From: Bacillota bacterium
Lineage (GTDB): Bacteria > Bacillota > Clostridia > Christensenellales > JAEXRW01
Assembly: GCA_023454175.1 (NCBI GenBank)
Contig: JAEXRW010000001.1
Location: 1-63,144 of the forward strand
Length of the DNA: 63,144 bases
Direction: 5' to 3'
The position numbers and the translations under genes were made by a program. The notes beneath the pieces are model-generated. The model had not been told where the DNA came from. It did not search any database and saw nothing but the letters and a program-made list of their open reading frames with translations. Below, piece by piece: positions 26,139-34,927 of this stretch. The first letter of the stretch is position 1, and each line of letters opens with the position of its first letter.

Positions 26139-28235
26139 ATGTCACGAAAGATGAAACTTGCCGTTTCTGTCCTTCTGGCCTTTCTGTTACTGCTCCCCGC
26201 CATACCGGCTTCCGCCGCGGTCTCGGTTTGGGAGTCCGTAGGGCCCGATTTTTCCGCCCCCGAAGCATATTGCACCTCCCTTGCCTTTTGTGGGAGTACC
26301 CCGTATGTGGCATATGCGGATGGGTCTGACGGCGGTTCAGTTCACATCGTGAGGCATAGTGGTATGGCATGGGAGGGTGTATCGGCGAACGGTATTTCCG
26401 AATTTCCACTATACATCTCTTTTGTGTTCAGCGGGGACACCCCCTATTTGGCATATAGTGATAAAGACAATGGCACTAAAGCCACTGTCGTGCGGCTTAA
26501 TAGTGAGACATGGGTGCCTGTAGGGGTGGCCGGTTTTTCCGCCGGTTCAGCACAGTATACCTCCCTTGCCTTCAGCGGGACCACCCCGTATGTGGCATAT
26601 TCCGATGGGAGTAATGGTTATAGAGCCACAGTCATGAAATTGGGTACTACAGGCTGGGAGGTAGTGGGAGCGCCTGGCTTTTCTGCCGGCCAGTGCAGCA
26701 CCATTTCGCTTGCCTTCAGCGGAGACACACCGTATGTGGCATATTCCGATGGGAGCAATGGCTATAGAGCCACAGTCATGAAATTGGGTGCTACAGGCTG
26801 GGAGTATGTGGGGGTGCCTGGCTTTTCTGCGGCAGGCGGATCATTCACATCCCTTGCTTTCAGCGGGAGTATCCCCTATGTTGCCTATAAGGATGAAGCC
26901 AATAATTCTAAAACCACCGTCATGCGGTATACCGGGGGCGGCACGACAGGATGGGAAGCTGTGGGCTCCGCCGGTTTTTCCGCCGGTGAGGCATGGTACA
27001 TCTCGCTTGCCTTCAGTGGTACCACCCCGTATGTGGCATACAAGGATGGAGGCAGCAGCGGCAGGGCCACCGTTATGCGGTATACCGGGAGCGGGACAAC
27101 AGGCTGGGAGGCTGTGGGCCCGGCCGGTTTTTCCACCGGGGAGGCAGACTATCTTTCCTTTGCCTTCGGCGACGGGGTGCCGTACGTCGCCTATGTGGAT
27201 CAGAGCCATAGTGGCAAGGCCACCATGATGCGGCTCAGTACGTATGATGCGGGCTCGATCACCGTCAATGGCACCCCCGGCGCGGTGTACCAGATCAAAC
27301 AGGGATCCACGGTCGTACGGGACGACATCACGATCCCCGCTGGAGGCAGCGTCACCGAAAACGATTTGCGCCTCGGCACCTACACTGTGGCAGAAAAGAC
27401 CCCGCCTTCAGGCTGCCTCCCAAATGCACCGCAGTCAGCCGTCCTATCGACTGACGGGCAGACGGTGTCGGTCACATTCGCATCCTACAGGCCCGTATCG
27501 ATAACAACCCAGAAGTCCGACGCTACGGTATTCGGCGGCACGGACGGGCGGATCACCGTGACGGCCTCGGGCGGGGCGGGCACCTACGAATACAGCATCG
27601 GCGGCACGTGGCAGAGCAGCAACGTATTTTCCGGCCTCGCCGGGGGCACATATTTTGTCCGGGCCAGGGACAAGGTGCACCCCGCCAACGTGTGCACCGC
27701 CGTGAGCGTGCAGATTTCGCAGCCCGGTGTGGACGGGACCTGCCTGCTTTCCAAGCTGCCGTCCAAGGTATGGAAAAGCACATTCTACCAGCTGACCGTG
27801 CCTGCCGGATACACAAATACGAAGTTCACCTCCGGCAATAGTACGATCGCCACGGTGACGGGCAGCGGGCTGGTGCATTTCATCAAGAGCGGCAAAGTCA
27901 GAATAACCATGAAGGCCACTTATAATGGAAAGTCCAAAACCGTATACAAAACGGTCACGGTAGCGGCCCCTGTCAAGAGCATCACCCTGGGTTATAAGGA
28001 CTTATCGTTGACCCAGGGCAAACTCACCGCCAGCATCCTGCCCTCGGACGCCAGCAGCAAATCGCTCTCCTGGAGCAGCAGCGACCCCAAGGTGGCGAGC
28101 GTGTCGCAGTCCGGCGTGGTCACCGCCAAAAAGCCCGGCATGGTCACCATCACGGTAAAGGCCAAAGACGGGAGCGGCGTGAAGGCTACGATCGTATTGG
28201 TCGTACGCCCCAGCCTGCAAAAGCCGCCGGTGTGA
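26139..28235 (+). CDS. Secreted protein: seven ~48-residue repeats (predicted propeller) plus Ig-like domains
   Basis: A 698-residue exported protein with a signal peptide (about 1-27, ending ASA). Residues about 28-370 hold seven tandem repeats of about 48 residues, each of the form W..VG..GFSAG, SLAFSG.TPYVAY.D, ATVM. Seven such units suggest a seven-bladed beta-propeller. Next come a prealbumin/SpaA-like module (about 375-455), a SprB-like module (about 456-535) and two Big_2-type Ig-like domains to the end. No sortase motif or catalytic residues are seen. TGGAGG 8 bases upstream fixes the start. Confidence 0.85.
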   Translation: MSRKMKLAVSVLLAFLLLLPAIPASAAVSVWESVGPDFSAPEAYCTSLAFCGSTPYVAYADGSDGGSVHIVRHSGMAWEGVSANGISEFPLYISFVFSGDTPYLAYSDKDNGTKATVVRLNSETWVPVGVAGFSAGSAQYTSLAFSGTTPYVAYSDGSNGYRATVMKLGTTGWEVVGAPGFSAGQCSTISLAFSGDTPYVAYSDGSNGYRATVMKLGATGWEYVGVPGFSAAGGSFTSLAFSGSIPYVAYKDEANNSKTTVMRYTGGGTTGWEAVGSAGFSAGEAWYISLAFSGTTPYVAYKDGGSSGRATVMRYTGSGTTGWEAVGPAGFSTGEADYLSFAFGDGVPYVAYVDQSHSGKATMMRLSTYDAGSITVNGTPGAVYQIKQGSTVVRDDITIPAGGSVTENDLRLGTYTVAEKTPPSGCLPNAPQSAVLSTDGQTVSVTFASYRPVSITTQKSDATVFGGTDGRITVTASGGAGTYEYSIGGTWQSSNVFSGLAGGTYFVRARDKVHPANVCTAVSVQISQPGVDGTCLLSKLPSKVWKSTFYQLTVPAGYTNTKFTSGNSTIATVTGSGLVHFIKSGKVRITMKATYNGKSKTVYKTVTVAAPVKSITLGYKDLSLTQGKLTASILPSDASSKSLSWSSSDPKVASVSQSGVVTAKKPGMVTITVKAKDGSGVKATIVLVVRPSLQKPPV

Positions 28236-28296
28236 AAAGGCTTGTGGGTGCACCCGTGATGCATGCGGTTGACCAGGCTTATTATGTGGTAATAAA

Positions 28297-28324
28297 AAGA
28301 AGCCCCGAAACGGGCTTCTTTTTG
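28297..28324 (+). terminator. Terminator of the propeller protein gene
   Basis: AAGAAGCCC, CGAAAC loop, GGGCTTCTT followed by T. Confidence 0.88.
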
Positions 28325-28439
28325 TATTTCGGGTTTTGATTTAGCCGCCCTCCTGGAGAGGGGTGCGGGCAGGCCCGTGGCCGGGCATGATAGAAATGGC
28401 CCCCGGGGGTTCAATCCGGGGGCCGCTCAACTGTAGTTC

Positions 28440-29216
28440 CTATTTCACGATCTGGAATTCCGCCGTCACGCTCGCCGTGATGGTCATCTCACCCGCCGAT
28501 ACCTGGGTGGGCGCATTGGTGCCGCCCTTGGCGGCATCTGCTGCTTCCCTGACGCCGCTGTATACCGGGTAGGCCTGGTACGAGCTCTCGGTGATGGTAA
28601 AAGGCGTGATCTGGGTGATGCCCGCGGCCCCCGCCATCGCGTCCACCTTGGCCTTGGCGTCCTTCACCGCCGCCGTCAGCGCGTCGGAATACGCCTTGCT
28701 CTTGTCCAGCAGGTCAAAGGATACGCCGTTCAGGTCGTTCCCGCCCGCGTTCACCGCCGCGTCGATCACGTCCCCCGTTTTCTTTACGTCCCGCACGGTG
28801 ATGCTCACGGTGTTGGTTGCCATATACCCCGTGATCTTGGGCTTGGCCCCGTTGTAATCATACTGCGGGTTCAGCCCGATGTTCACGGTCTTGATGTCCT
28901 TTTCGTCTATGCCCAGAGCCTTCACGGCCTTGTACAGGGCGTCCATCTTGTTGGCGTTGTCCGCCGACGCTTTCTTGGCGTCCGCGTTCTGCGTGGTCAC
29001 CCCCACGGATACATACGCCACATCCGGCGTCACCTTGATCTCGCCTTTCCCGGTTGCGGCTATGGTGGGCTTTTTCACGGCGTCGTCCGTCCCCACATAG
29101 ACGGTCTGGGGCGCCGGGTTGGCCGAGGCGCTCGTGGGTTGTGCGGCGCATCCAGCCAGCGCCAGGCTGGCGATGATGAGGATCGCGCCTGCGATCAGGG
29201 GCCATCTCTTTGTCAT
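28440..29216 (-). CDS. SIMPL-domain (DUF541) lipoprotein, copy 1
   Basis: A 258-residue lipoprotein with lipobox LAGC at about 20-23. The SIMPL domain starts at GKGEIKVTPDVAYVSVGV and runs to the C-terminus. Members include the periplasmic YggE and BP26 channel-like oligomers linked to oxidative stress. A closely similar paralogue lies 0.8 kb upstream on the same strand. A strong AAGGAGG site precedes the ATG. Confidence 0.92.
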   Translation of the reverse strand: MTKRWPLIAGAILIIASLALAGCAAQPTSASANPAPQTVYVGTDDAVKKPTIAATGKGEIKVTPDVAYVSVGVTTQNADAKKASADNANKMDALYKAVKALGIDEKDIKTVNIGLNPQYDYNGAKPKITGYMATNTVSITVRDVKKTGDVIDAAVNAGGNDLNGVSFDLLDKSKAYSDALTAAVKDAKAKVDAMAGAAGITQITPFTITESSYQAYPVYSGVREAADAAKGGTNAPTQVSAGEMTITASVTAEFQIVK

Positions 29217-29418
29217 ATCGTTTTCCTCCTTGATAAATCGTTGTTGGTATTATTGGCTATTAGACAGGTTTTCTGCAAAAAATGTTCCATCTGGCGCTGC
29301 CGCGAATGTTTGATTAAATATTACCATATTCCTCGCAGAATCAAACGGCATTGTTTGATAGGGAACCGTCTCCGTTTGAAGCATTGTATACACATCCCGG
29401 CTTAACTGGAGGTTTTAC

Positions 29419-29923
29419 TGCCATTACAATGCGCGATTTTCGTTTTGTTGCGTGACCCATTCACATAACACTGCCTACGGCATTATGTTTGTTCCATTTT
29501 TTTCAATGCGTAGGGGCGGCCCTGTGTGGCCGCCCGCGCGATTCCGGCGATCACCTCCAGGCGCTGGGCTGCATACCGACACCCGTCGGCCTGCTCCCTG
29601 TTATCCACTGCCATCACAATGCACAAAGTGCGTTTTGTTGCGTGACCCATTCACATAACACTGCTTACGGCATTATGTTTGTTCCATTTTGTTCAATGCG
29701 TAGGGGCGGCCCTGTGTGGCCGCCCGCACGATCCCGGCGATCACCACCAGGCGCTGGGCTGCATACCGACACCCGCCGGCTCTCTCCCTGTTATCCACTG
29801 CCATCACAATGCGCGATTTTCGTTTTGTTGCGTGACCCATTCACATAACACTGCCTACGGCATTATGTTTGTTCCATTTTGTTCAATGCGTAGGGGCGGC
29901 CCTGTGTGGCCGCCCGCACGATC
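29419..29923. repeat. 190-bp direct repeat, 2.7 tandem copies
   Basis: Units start at 29419, 29609 and 29799 (exact 190-bp period; the last is truncated near 29923). Each carries TGCGTGACCCATTCACATAA, a GCCTACGGC-type small hairpin and a GGGCGGCC-CTGTGT-GGCCGCCC hairpin. ORFs across it are in-frame copies of one another with no ribosome binding site, so it is read as non-coding. Confidence 0.85.
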
Positions 29924-29978
29924 TTCCCGCGCCTTACACCCTGATAGAATCTTGGGACGTAAGTTTGGCTTCGAAAGC

Positions 29979-30016
29979 TGAAACGGCCCCCAGTCCTTCG
30001 CGCGGGAGCCGTTTCA
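29979..30016 (-). terminator. Terminator of SIMPL copy 2
   Basis: TGAAACGGC and GCCGTTTCA form the outer stem of a GC-rich hairpin just downstream of the gene. The T run on the minus strand is weak. Confidence 0.55.
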
Positions 30017-30042
30017 TTATTCTTCGCTTCGGGGGCGGTATG

Positions 30043-30816
30043 TTATTTGACGATCTGGAATTCCACCGTTACGTTGGCCGATATGGTCATTTCCCCTGTG
30101 GAGACCTGCGTGGGCGCATAGTCCGCCGCCGGGGCCGGCGTGGCCATCGGCATGGATTCCGCTTTATACACGGGGTAGCTCTGGTAGGAGCTTTCCACGA
30201 TGGTAAACGGGGTGATCTGCGTGATCCCCGCGGCCCCCGCCATCGCGTCCACCTTGGCCTTGGCGTCCTTCACAGCGGTAGTTAAGGCGTCGGAATACGC
30301 CTTGCTCTTGTCCAGCAGGTCAAAGGATACGCCGTTGAGGTCGTTCCCGCCCGCGTTCACCGCCGCGTCGATCACGTCTCCCGTTTTCTTCACGTCCCGC
30401 ACGGTGATGCTCACGCTGTTGGTGGCGGTATAGCCCGTGATCCTGGGTTTGGTCCCGTTGTAGTCATACTGCGGGTAAAGCCCGATGCTCACGGTCTTGA
30501 TGTCCTTCTCCGCGATGCCCAGGGCCTTCACGGCCTTGTACAGGGCGTCCATCTTGTCCGCGTTGTTCCCGGCCGCCTTCTTGGGGTCGGTGTTCTGCGT
30601 GGTCACCCCTACCGATACATACGCCACATCCGGCGTCACCCTGATCTCGCCCTTGCCGGAAGCGGAGATCATGGGCTGTTTCGGGGTATCCCCCGTTCCC
30701 ACGTATACGGTCTGCGGGGCCGGGTTCACCGGCGCGTTTGCGGGCTGCGCGGCGCACCCTGCCAGTACCAGTGCGGTCAATACCGCTGCCGCGATGATGA
30801 TCCATTTCTTTTTCAT
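30043..30816 (-). CDS. SIMPL-domain (DUF541) lipoprotein, copy 2
   Basis: A 257-residue paralogue of the gene at 28440-29216, nearly identical through the central domain (DVKKTGDVIDAAVNAGGNDL) and different mainly at the signal peptide and a short C-terminal insertion. Lipobox LAGC. The start at 30816 is fixed by GAGGAGGAG and the signal peptide; an upstream in-frame ATG adds an implausible leader. The pair looks like a tandem duplication later separated by the 190-bp repeats. Confidence 0.92.
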   Translation of the reverse strand: MKKKWIIIAAAVLTALVLAGCAAQPANAPVNPAPQTVYVGTGDTPKQPMISASGKGEIRVTPDVAYVSVGVTTQNTDPKKAAGNNADKMDALYKAVKALGIAEKDIKTVSIGLYPQYDYNGTKPRITGYTATNSVSITVRDVKKTGDVIDAAVNAGGNDLNGVSFDLLDKSKAYSDALTTAVKDAKAKVDAMAGAAGITQITPFTIVESSYQSYPVYKAESMPMATPAPAADYAPTQVSTGEMTISANVTVEFQIVK

Positions 30817-31106
30817 ATCTTTTCTCCTCCTCGATAGATCAGCTTTGCATGTTTTGCGCTGTTTACAAGCATAAGACTGTGCGCTGGCAAAATAAGTTCC
30901 CATTGGTGCTCCCGGCTGCAACTATGAAAAGGGGATCGTCATTTTGCATATGCACGTATGGAGGATGCACCCGGCTGCCATGCTGTCCTGGATGCGCCTT
31001 TCTGCGGCATGCCCCCGCAGCTCCCGCACGTATGAAGCGCCGTTGCGGCCTCCGGCTTTTGGATGCTGCACGATTGCATTAGGCATGTAAGGCTTTGTGT
31101 ATCTGT

Positions 31107-31134
31107 AACAAAATATCCTGCCATACATATTATG
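31107..31134 (+). promoter_or_regulatory. Sigma-K-like promoter, array gene A
   Basis: AACA, 15 bp, CATATTATG matches the sigma-K pattern mACm, spacer, CATANNNTA at eight of nine -10 positions. The -10 ends 34 bp before the start codon, as in the other array promoters. Confidence 0.65.
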
Positions 31135-31168
31135 AGTATAGAAAACCATATTTAAAGAGGTGAAATAA

Positions 31169-31699
31169 ATGAGTTTTGGAGTATGTAACACCGGGAGGTC
31201 GAACAGCTGGATCCTCATCCTGGTTGCGGCGATCCTGGCAGGCCTGCTGATATTCTTCCTGCTGACCACGGCGGGCGTGACGGCCTTCGCGAACGTTTTC
31301 AATACCACTGCCGTGGCGGCCGTGGCGGCGGGCGACCCCGTGCCCTTTACCGCTGCAGGACCCCTGGAAAATATCACATTCACAGCGCCCGATACCCTTA
31401 CACTGGGTCCCACGGCGGGCGGCACATACCTGGTACAATGGAGTGCGACCCCGATCGGCGTGAACAGTAACTTTGCCGTGACTGTCAACGGCGTGGTGCA
31501 GCCATCGACTGCAGCAGGGATCCTCCTGGCAGTAGGCGTCCCCGGTATCGTGTCCCAGACAGCCGAGATCGTCATCCCGTCGGGTGCGACCGTGCAGCTG
31601 GTGAATACCGGTTTAGCGACCGTTTTGACCAATCTTATCGGCGGCGTGGCCGTACCGAGCGCCCAGTTGAACCTTGTGAGGATCGGACCTGTACCGTAA
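31169..31699 (+). CDS. BclA-C-like jelly-roll surface protein, array gene A
   Basis: A 176-residue protein with an N-terminal membrane segment (about 14-40) and a single domain resembling the BclA C-terminal (C1q/TNF-like) trimerisation domain. Shared landmarks are GDPVPF, ITFTAPDTL, GGTYLV, a VNGV turn, VQLVNTG and the final hydrophobic LNLVRIG. No collagen-like repeat lies between anchor and domain, unlike BclA. AAAGAGGTG precedes the ATG. It is the first of seven tandem paralogues and has its own terminator. Confidence 0.8.
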   Translation: MSFGVCNTGRSNSWILILVAAILAGLLIFFLLTTAGVTAFANVFNTTAVAAVAAGDPVPFTAAGPLENITFTAPDTLTLGPTAGGTYLVQWSATPIGVNSNFAVTVNGVVQPSTAAGILLAVGVPGIVSQTAEIVIPSGATVQLVNTGLATVLTNLIGGVAVPSAQLNLVRIGPVP

Positions 31700-31725
31700 T
31701 CTTTCCCATAAGAACATCATTCCAG

Positions 31726-31759
31726 CTGCCGGGCGGGAGACCTGTCCGGCAGTTTCTTT
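31726..31759 (+). terminator. Terminator of array gene A
   Basis: CTGCCGG and CCGGCAG with a 13-base loop, followed by TTTCTTTT. Confidence 0.8.
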
Positions 31760-31855
31760 TATCCCTCTTTCCAGGGAATAACGCCATACTTTTGGGGACC
31801 GGGATCTTTTCGCACCTGTAGGTCGGGTGTGTCGGCTATATGCCGTGTAAGCTGT

Positions 31856-31883
31856 CACATTATCATGCCATGCACATATGCTG
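31856..31883 (+). promoter_or_regulatory. Sigma-K-like promoter, array gene B
   Basis: CACA, 15 bp, CATATGCTG. The -10 ends 32 bp before the ATG. It is the least conserved of the five. Confidence 0.5.
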
Positions 31884-31915
31884 GTGTATAGGATACCAAA
31901 GCGAGGGAAAAAGCA

Positions 31916-32596
31916 ATGGACTGCAAGTATCACGGCAAAGGCTATATTTTATGGGCCGCAATGGCGCTCATCGCGGCCATCCTGATATTCATCCTGACCA
32001 CAACATCCGCCGCCGCATTCATCGGCGTAACCAGCACGGCGGCGCAGACGGTCTTGCCGGGGGAAACGGTGGATTTCAACGTGGTGGGTCCGGCGCAGGA
32101 CATCACCTTCACGGCGCCTGACACCGTGGCGCTGGGTGCAAACGCGGGCGGTACATATCTGGTGGCATATACTGTGAGCTTGGTGGGCATCGACCTGGCT
32201 CCGCCGCCTGCACCGGCGCCGATTGCACCTGCACAGCCCGCCGCACCGGCGCAGCCTGCCGCACCGGGGGCTCAGCGGCCTACCGGCCTGGGGGGAGCCA
32301 TCACGGATGATCCGCCAACGCTGGCGGACCCCGCAGACCCGCCGTCCCGGCGCAGCCGCAAGCGCGACCCGGTATTGGGCGTTTTTGTGAACGGCCTGGC
32401 GCAGTTCTCCACCCAGTCCGGCGCGATCGTGCCGGATGGGACGGTCCTGCAGGTGACGGGTTGGTCCATCATCACGCTCCCTGATGGCGCGTTGGTGACG
32501 CTGCGCAACCTGGGGCCGGATGAAGCGAACCTGAGCAATACCGTCGGCGGGGTAAATGTCGCGAGCGCGAACCTGAACCTGAAACGGTTGAAGTAA
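31916..32596 (+). CDS. BclA-C-like jelly-roll protein with Pro/Ala-rich insertion, array gene B
   Basis: A 226-residue paralogue: membrane segment (about 14-38), the GETVDFNV and ITFTAPDTVALG strands, GGTYLVAY, then a roughly 55-residue Pro/Ala- and Arg/Asp-rich insertion (about 97-152), then the VNGLAQF strand and the NLKRLK end. The insertion falls where other paralogues have a short loop, so it probably projects from the domain surface. It has its own sigma-K-like promoter and terminator. Confidence 0.78.
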   Translation: MDCKYHGKGYILWAAMALIAAILIFILTTTSAAAFIGVTSTAAQTVLPGETVDFNVVGPAQDITFTAPDTVALGANAGGTYLVAYTVSLVGIDLAPPPAPAPIAPAQPAAPAQPAAPGAQRPTGLGGAITDDPPTLADPADPPSRRSRKRDPVLGVFVNGLAQFSTQSGAIVPDGTVLQVTGWSIITLPDGALVTLRNLGPDEANLSNTVGGVNVASANLNLKRLK

Positions 32597-32604
32597 AGAA
32601 AACA

Positions 32605-32628
32605 AAAGCCGGGCGGGACCGGCTTTTC
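32605..32628 (+). terminator. Terminator of array gene B
   Basis: AAAAGCCGG, GCGGGA loop, CCGGCTTTT. Confidence 0.85.
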
Positions 32629-32675
32629 GTTACGTATGGAAGGCTATGAAAGCATGCATCCTGCGTGGCAGCTGT

Positions 32676-32703
32676 AACCAAACAGCGTATACCCAATATG
32701 ATA
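32676..32703 (+). promoter_or_regulatory. Sigma-K-like promoter, array gene C
   Basis: AACC, 15 bp, AATATGATA, within the longer conserved CTGTAAC to ATATGTATA block. The -10 ends 34 bp before the ATG. Confidence 0.65.
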
Positions 32704-32737
32704 TGTATAAGGAATAACAAGTACCGAGGTGAATGAA

Positions 32738-33958
32738 ATGAACAGAACTTTGGCGGTGATCATCGTGGTGGCCGCCCTGGCGGTGATCGTGATCGTGGGG
32801 TTTTCCCTGCGTGGGATTGCATCCCCTGTGGCGCCGTCCCCAGTCCCTGTACCTGCTCCGGCTCCGGCTGCATTTGGATCGGCAGTGAGCACCGAAACTT
32901 CCGCATTGGATCCGGGCGGGGCTGTAGGCTTCATCGGGGGGCAGGGATTGCGAAATATCACATTTGCTCCCCCGGATACGCTGACCGTCGGCGAAACCTG
33001 GGGAGGCACCTATGATACGACATATGAAGTGAACCTGACCAATACGGCGGGCAGTGACGTGACCCACACCTTTGCGCTGGAGGTAGGCGGCGAGCCCATG
33101 TCCGGCACGCAGGCCAGCGTCCTGGTCCCGGCGGGGGATACCGTTACGTTGCGCAAAAGCGCCGGCATTCCTATCCGGGGCGGCGTGGCGGTGCGGTTGG
33201 TGAATATCGGCGCGATTCCGGCGGAAAGGACCCTGGTGAGCGGGCGGAGCGCGCGGCTGATCCTGCAGCGGACCGGCGATATCCCTGCGGTGCTGCCGTC
33301 GGCCACCCCCGCACAATCACCCGAACCGACGGTCACTCCCGAACCGACGATTACTCCCGAACCGACGATTACTCCTGAACCGACGATTACTCCTGAACCG
33401 ACGATTACTCCCGAACCCACCGTCTCTCCCGAACCGACGCTGACACCGGCTTCGGATAAGGCGGCGGGGATCGCGATGAACACACAGGAAGCCATACTTG
33501 CGCCGGGCGGGGCGGTATCCTTCACGGAAATCGGGCCCCTGCAAAACATGTCCTTTGTCCCGCCGGATATCCTGGCTGTCAGTCCCGAATGGGGCGGGAC
33601 CTACCTGGTGGCATACGAGATAAACCTGACCAATACGTCTCTGGACAGCGGCGCATCCATCGCCTTTGCCCTGGAAGTGAATGGCGTGCCCGTGGCCGAA
33701 ACCATGGAGCGTGTCATCCTTTCGCAGGGCGCCACCGTGACCCTGAAAATGAGCGTAGAGATCGGCATCCCTGCAGGCGCAGACGTGCGGCTGGTGAATA
33801 TCGGGGAGGACCCGGCCGAACTGACCAATACGATGGCGGGGCAAGCCGTACCTGGCGCGGCGCTGAGCCTGCAGTGGATCCGCGCGCTTCCGGACGTCCC
33901 GGACACCACGCCCACGCCTGAACTCACGCCCACGCCGGAGGTCACTCCCCTCGGGTAG
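32738..33958 (+). CDS. Two-domain BclA-C-like protein with PEPTIT linker, array gene C
   Basis: A 406-residue protein with a membrane segment (about 5-24), a first jelly-roll domain (about 45-185), a Thr/Pro/Glu linker of repeated TPEPTI units (about 195-235), a second jelly-roll domain (about 240-385) and a Thr/Pro-rich tail. Both domains show the NITF.PPD, W/E-GGTY and VRLVNIG marks. An upstream in-frame GTG overlaps the GAGGTG ribosome site, so the ATG at 32738 is chosen. It looks like an internal domain duplication. Confidence 0.8.
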   Translation: MNRTLAVIIVVAALAVIVIVGFSLRGIASPVAPSPVPVPAPAPAAFGSAVSTETSALDPGGAVGFIGGQGLRNITFAPPDTLTVGETWGGTYDTTYEVNLTNTAGSDVTHTFALEVGGEPMSGTQASVLVPAGDTVTLRKSAGIPIRGGVAVRLVNIGAIPAERTLVSGRSARLILQRTGDIPAVLPSATPAQSPEPTVTPEPTITPEPTITPEPTITPEPTITPEPTVSPEPTLTPASDKAAGIAMNTQEAILAPGGAVSFTEIGPLQNMSFVPPDILAVSPEWGGTYLVAYEINLTNTSLDSGASIAFALEVNGVPVAETMERVILSQGATVTLKMSVEIGIPAGADVRLVNIGEDPAELTNTMAGQAVPGAALSLQWIRALPDVPDTTPTPELTPTPEVTPLG

Positions 33959-34014
33959 ACACCGGAGCCCCTGGACGGGGAATGACCGTAAAGTTCAATA
34001 CCTGTTGGGAAGGG

Positions 34015-34052
34015 AAACCGGGTGGACGCACCTATGCGGGAGCCCGGTTTTC
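34015..34052 (+). terminator. Terminator of array gene C
   Basis: AAACCGGG and CCCGGTTT with a loop of 20 bases, followed by TCC. Confidence 0.7.
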
Positions 34053-34114
34053 CTGTGTTCCATACCCGGCGGGACCCTGCCGGTGCAATCTATCCCCTGA
34101 TCCCGTGTATCTGT

Positions 34115-34142
34115 AACACATTGCGGTGATGCAAATACTATA
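34115..34142 (+). promoter_or_regulatory. Sigma-K-like promoter, array gene D
   Basis: AACA, 15 bp, AATACTATA. The -10 ends 33 bp before the ATG. Confidence 0.65.
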
Positions 34143-34175
34143 TGTATAGTAGACCGATCTTAAGAGGTGAAAACC

Positions 34176-34685
34176 ATGAGAACCAGAACCATCCTCCTCA
34201 TCGTCCTGGCGGCGGCGGTGCTCATCGCCGTCATCATCGTGGCTTCGGTGGGCACGCTCACCTTTGCCACCGCGTCCAATACCGATTCCCCCACCGTGGC
34301 GACGGGGGAAACGGTGCCCTTTGATACATTTGGCCCGGCCTCCAACATCACATTCACGGCGCCCGACACGCTGGTGCTGGGGCCGCAGGCGGGCGGGACC
34401 TATACCGCGACGGTCACCATGAACGTGACCAACACTACAGGCGCTGCCGTGACGAACCAGTTCTTCCTGCAGGTCAACGGCGTCAGCATGGCCGGACTTT
34501 TCGCCGCCATCGGTGTGGACCCGGGCGCCACCGATACCATCACCGTGGTATTCCGGGATGTGGTGCTTCCGCCCGGCGCAAGTATCAGGCTGCTGAATAT
34601 CGGCAGCACGCTGGAGCTGACCGATACAGTGGGCGGGCAGTCCGTGCCGGGCGTGACGCTGAAGCTGGAGCGCACGGGGCCGTGA
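34176..34685 (+). CDS. BclA-C-like jelly-roll protein, array gene D
   Basis: The most compact paralogue (169 residues): membrane segment (about 5-28), then the domain directly, with GETVPF, NITFTAPDTLVLG, GGTYTATVTMNVTNTTG, the VNGV turn, IRLLNIG and a final LKLERTG. AAGAGGTG precedes the ATG at 34176. Its terminator has been duplicated by the insertion described at 34750-34927. Confidence 0.8.
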   Translation: MRTRTILLIVLAAAVLIAVIIVASVGTLTFATASNTDSPTVATGETVPFDTFGPASNITFTAPDTLVLGPQAGGTYTATVTMNVTNTTGAAVTNQFFLQVNGVSMAGLFAAIGVDPGATDTITVVFRDVVLPPGASIRLLNIGSTLELTDTVGGQSVPGVTLKLERTGP

Positions 34686-34727
34686 AATGAAAGCTGCCGG
34701 GCGTGGATGCCATTTACAGCGAACATT

Positions 34728-34750
34728 AGACCGGGCGGAAAGCCCGGTTC
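34728..34750 (+). terminator. Left terminator hairpin of gene D (target duplication, left copy)
   Basis: CCGGGC, GGAAA loop, GCCCGG. Bases 34728-34750 recur at 34928-34950 with one change, flanking the inserted element. The left copy lacks the long T run. Confidence 0.8.
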
Positions 34751-34927
34751 AGGCTGTCAAAAAACCTTGAGTGATAAACAGCAAATGTCTAAATATGCGA
34801 TCACAAATCAAATCCGTCATTTCTGGCGGCGTGTACGTCAGAAATGACACCTCTCATGTAGGTTTGTGGTGAACAAACCTGCGTGGTAAAACTCAAAAAA
34901 GTGGCTATGCCACTTTTTTGACAATCA
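34750..34927. mobile_element. Terminator-associated non-coding element, copy 1
   Basis: An element of about 178 bp whose 169-bp core (34755-34923) is bounded by perfect 10-bp inverted repeats TGTCAAAAAA and TTTTTTGACA. It contains a GTCATTTCTG/CAGAAATGAC stem, an AGGTTTG/CAAACCT stem and an AAAAAAGTGGC-TAT-GCCACTTTTTT hairpin that is itself terminator-like. There is no ORF. About 90% identical to the copy at 54621-54798. MITE-like, but no known family is recognised. Confidence 0.8.

Noticed and set aside
29419..29923. CRISPR array
   Set aside because: Unit length (190 bp), only 2.7 copies and no repeat-spacer pattern.
29452..29981. Three overlapping ORFs with repeated HNTAYGIMFVPF peptides
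   Set aside because: They are the same frame through each 190-bp repeat unit, without ribosome binding sites, and include the hairpins; the region is better read as non-coding repeats.
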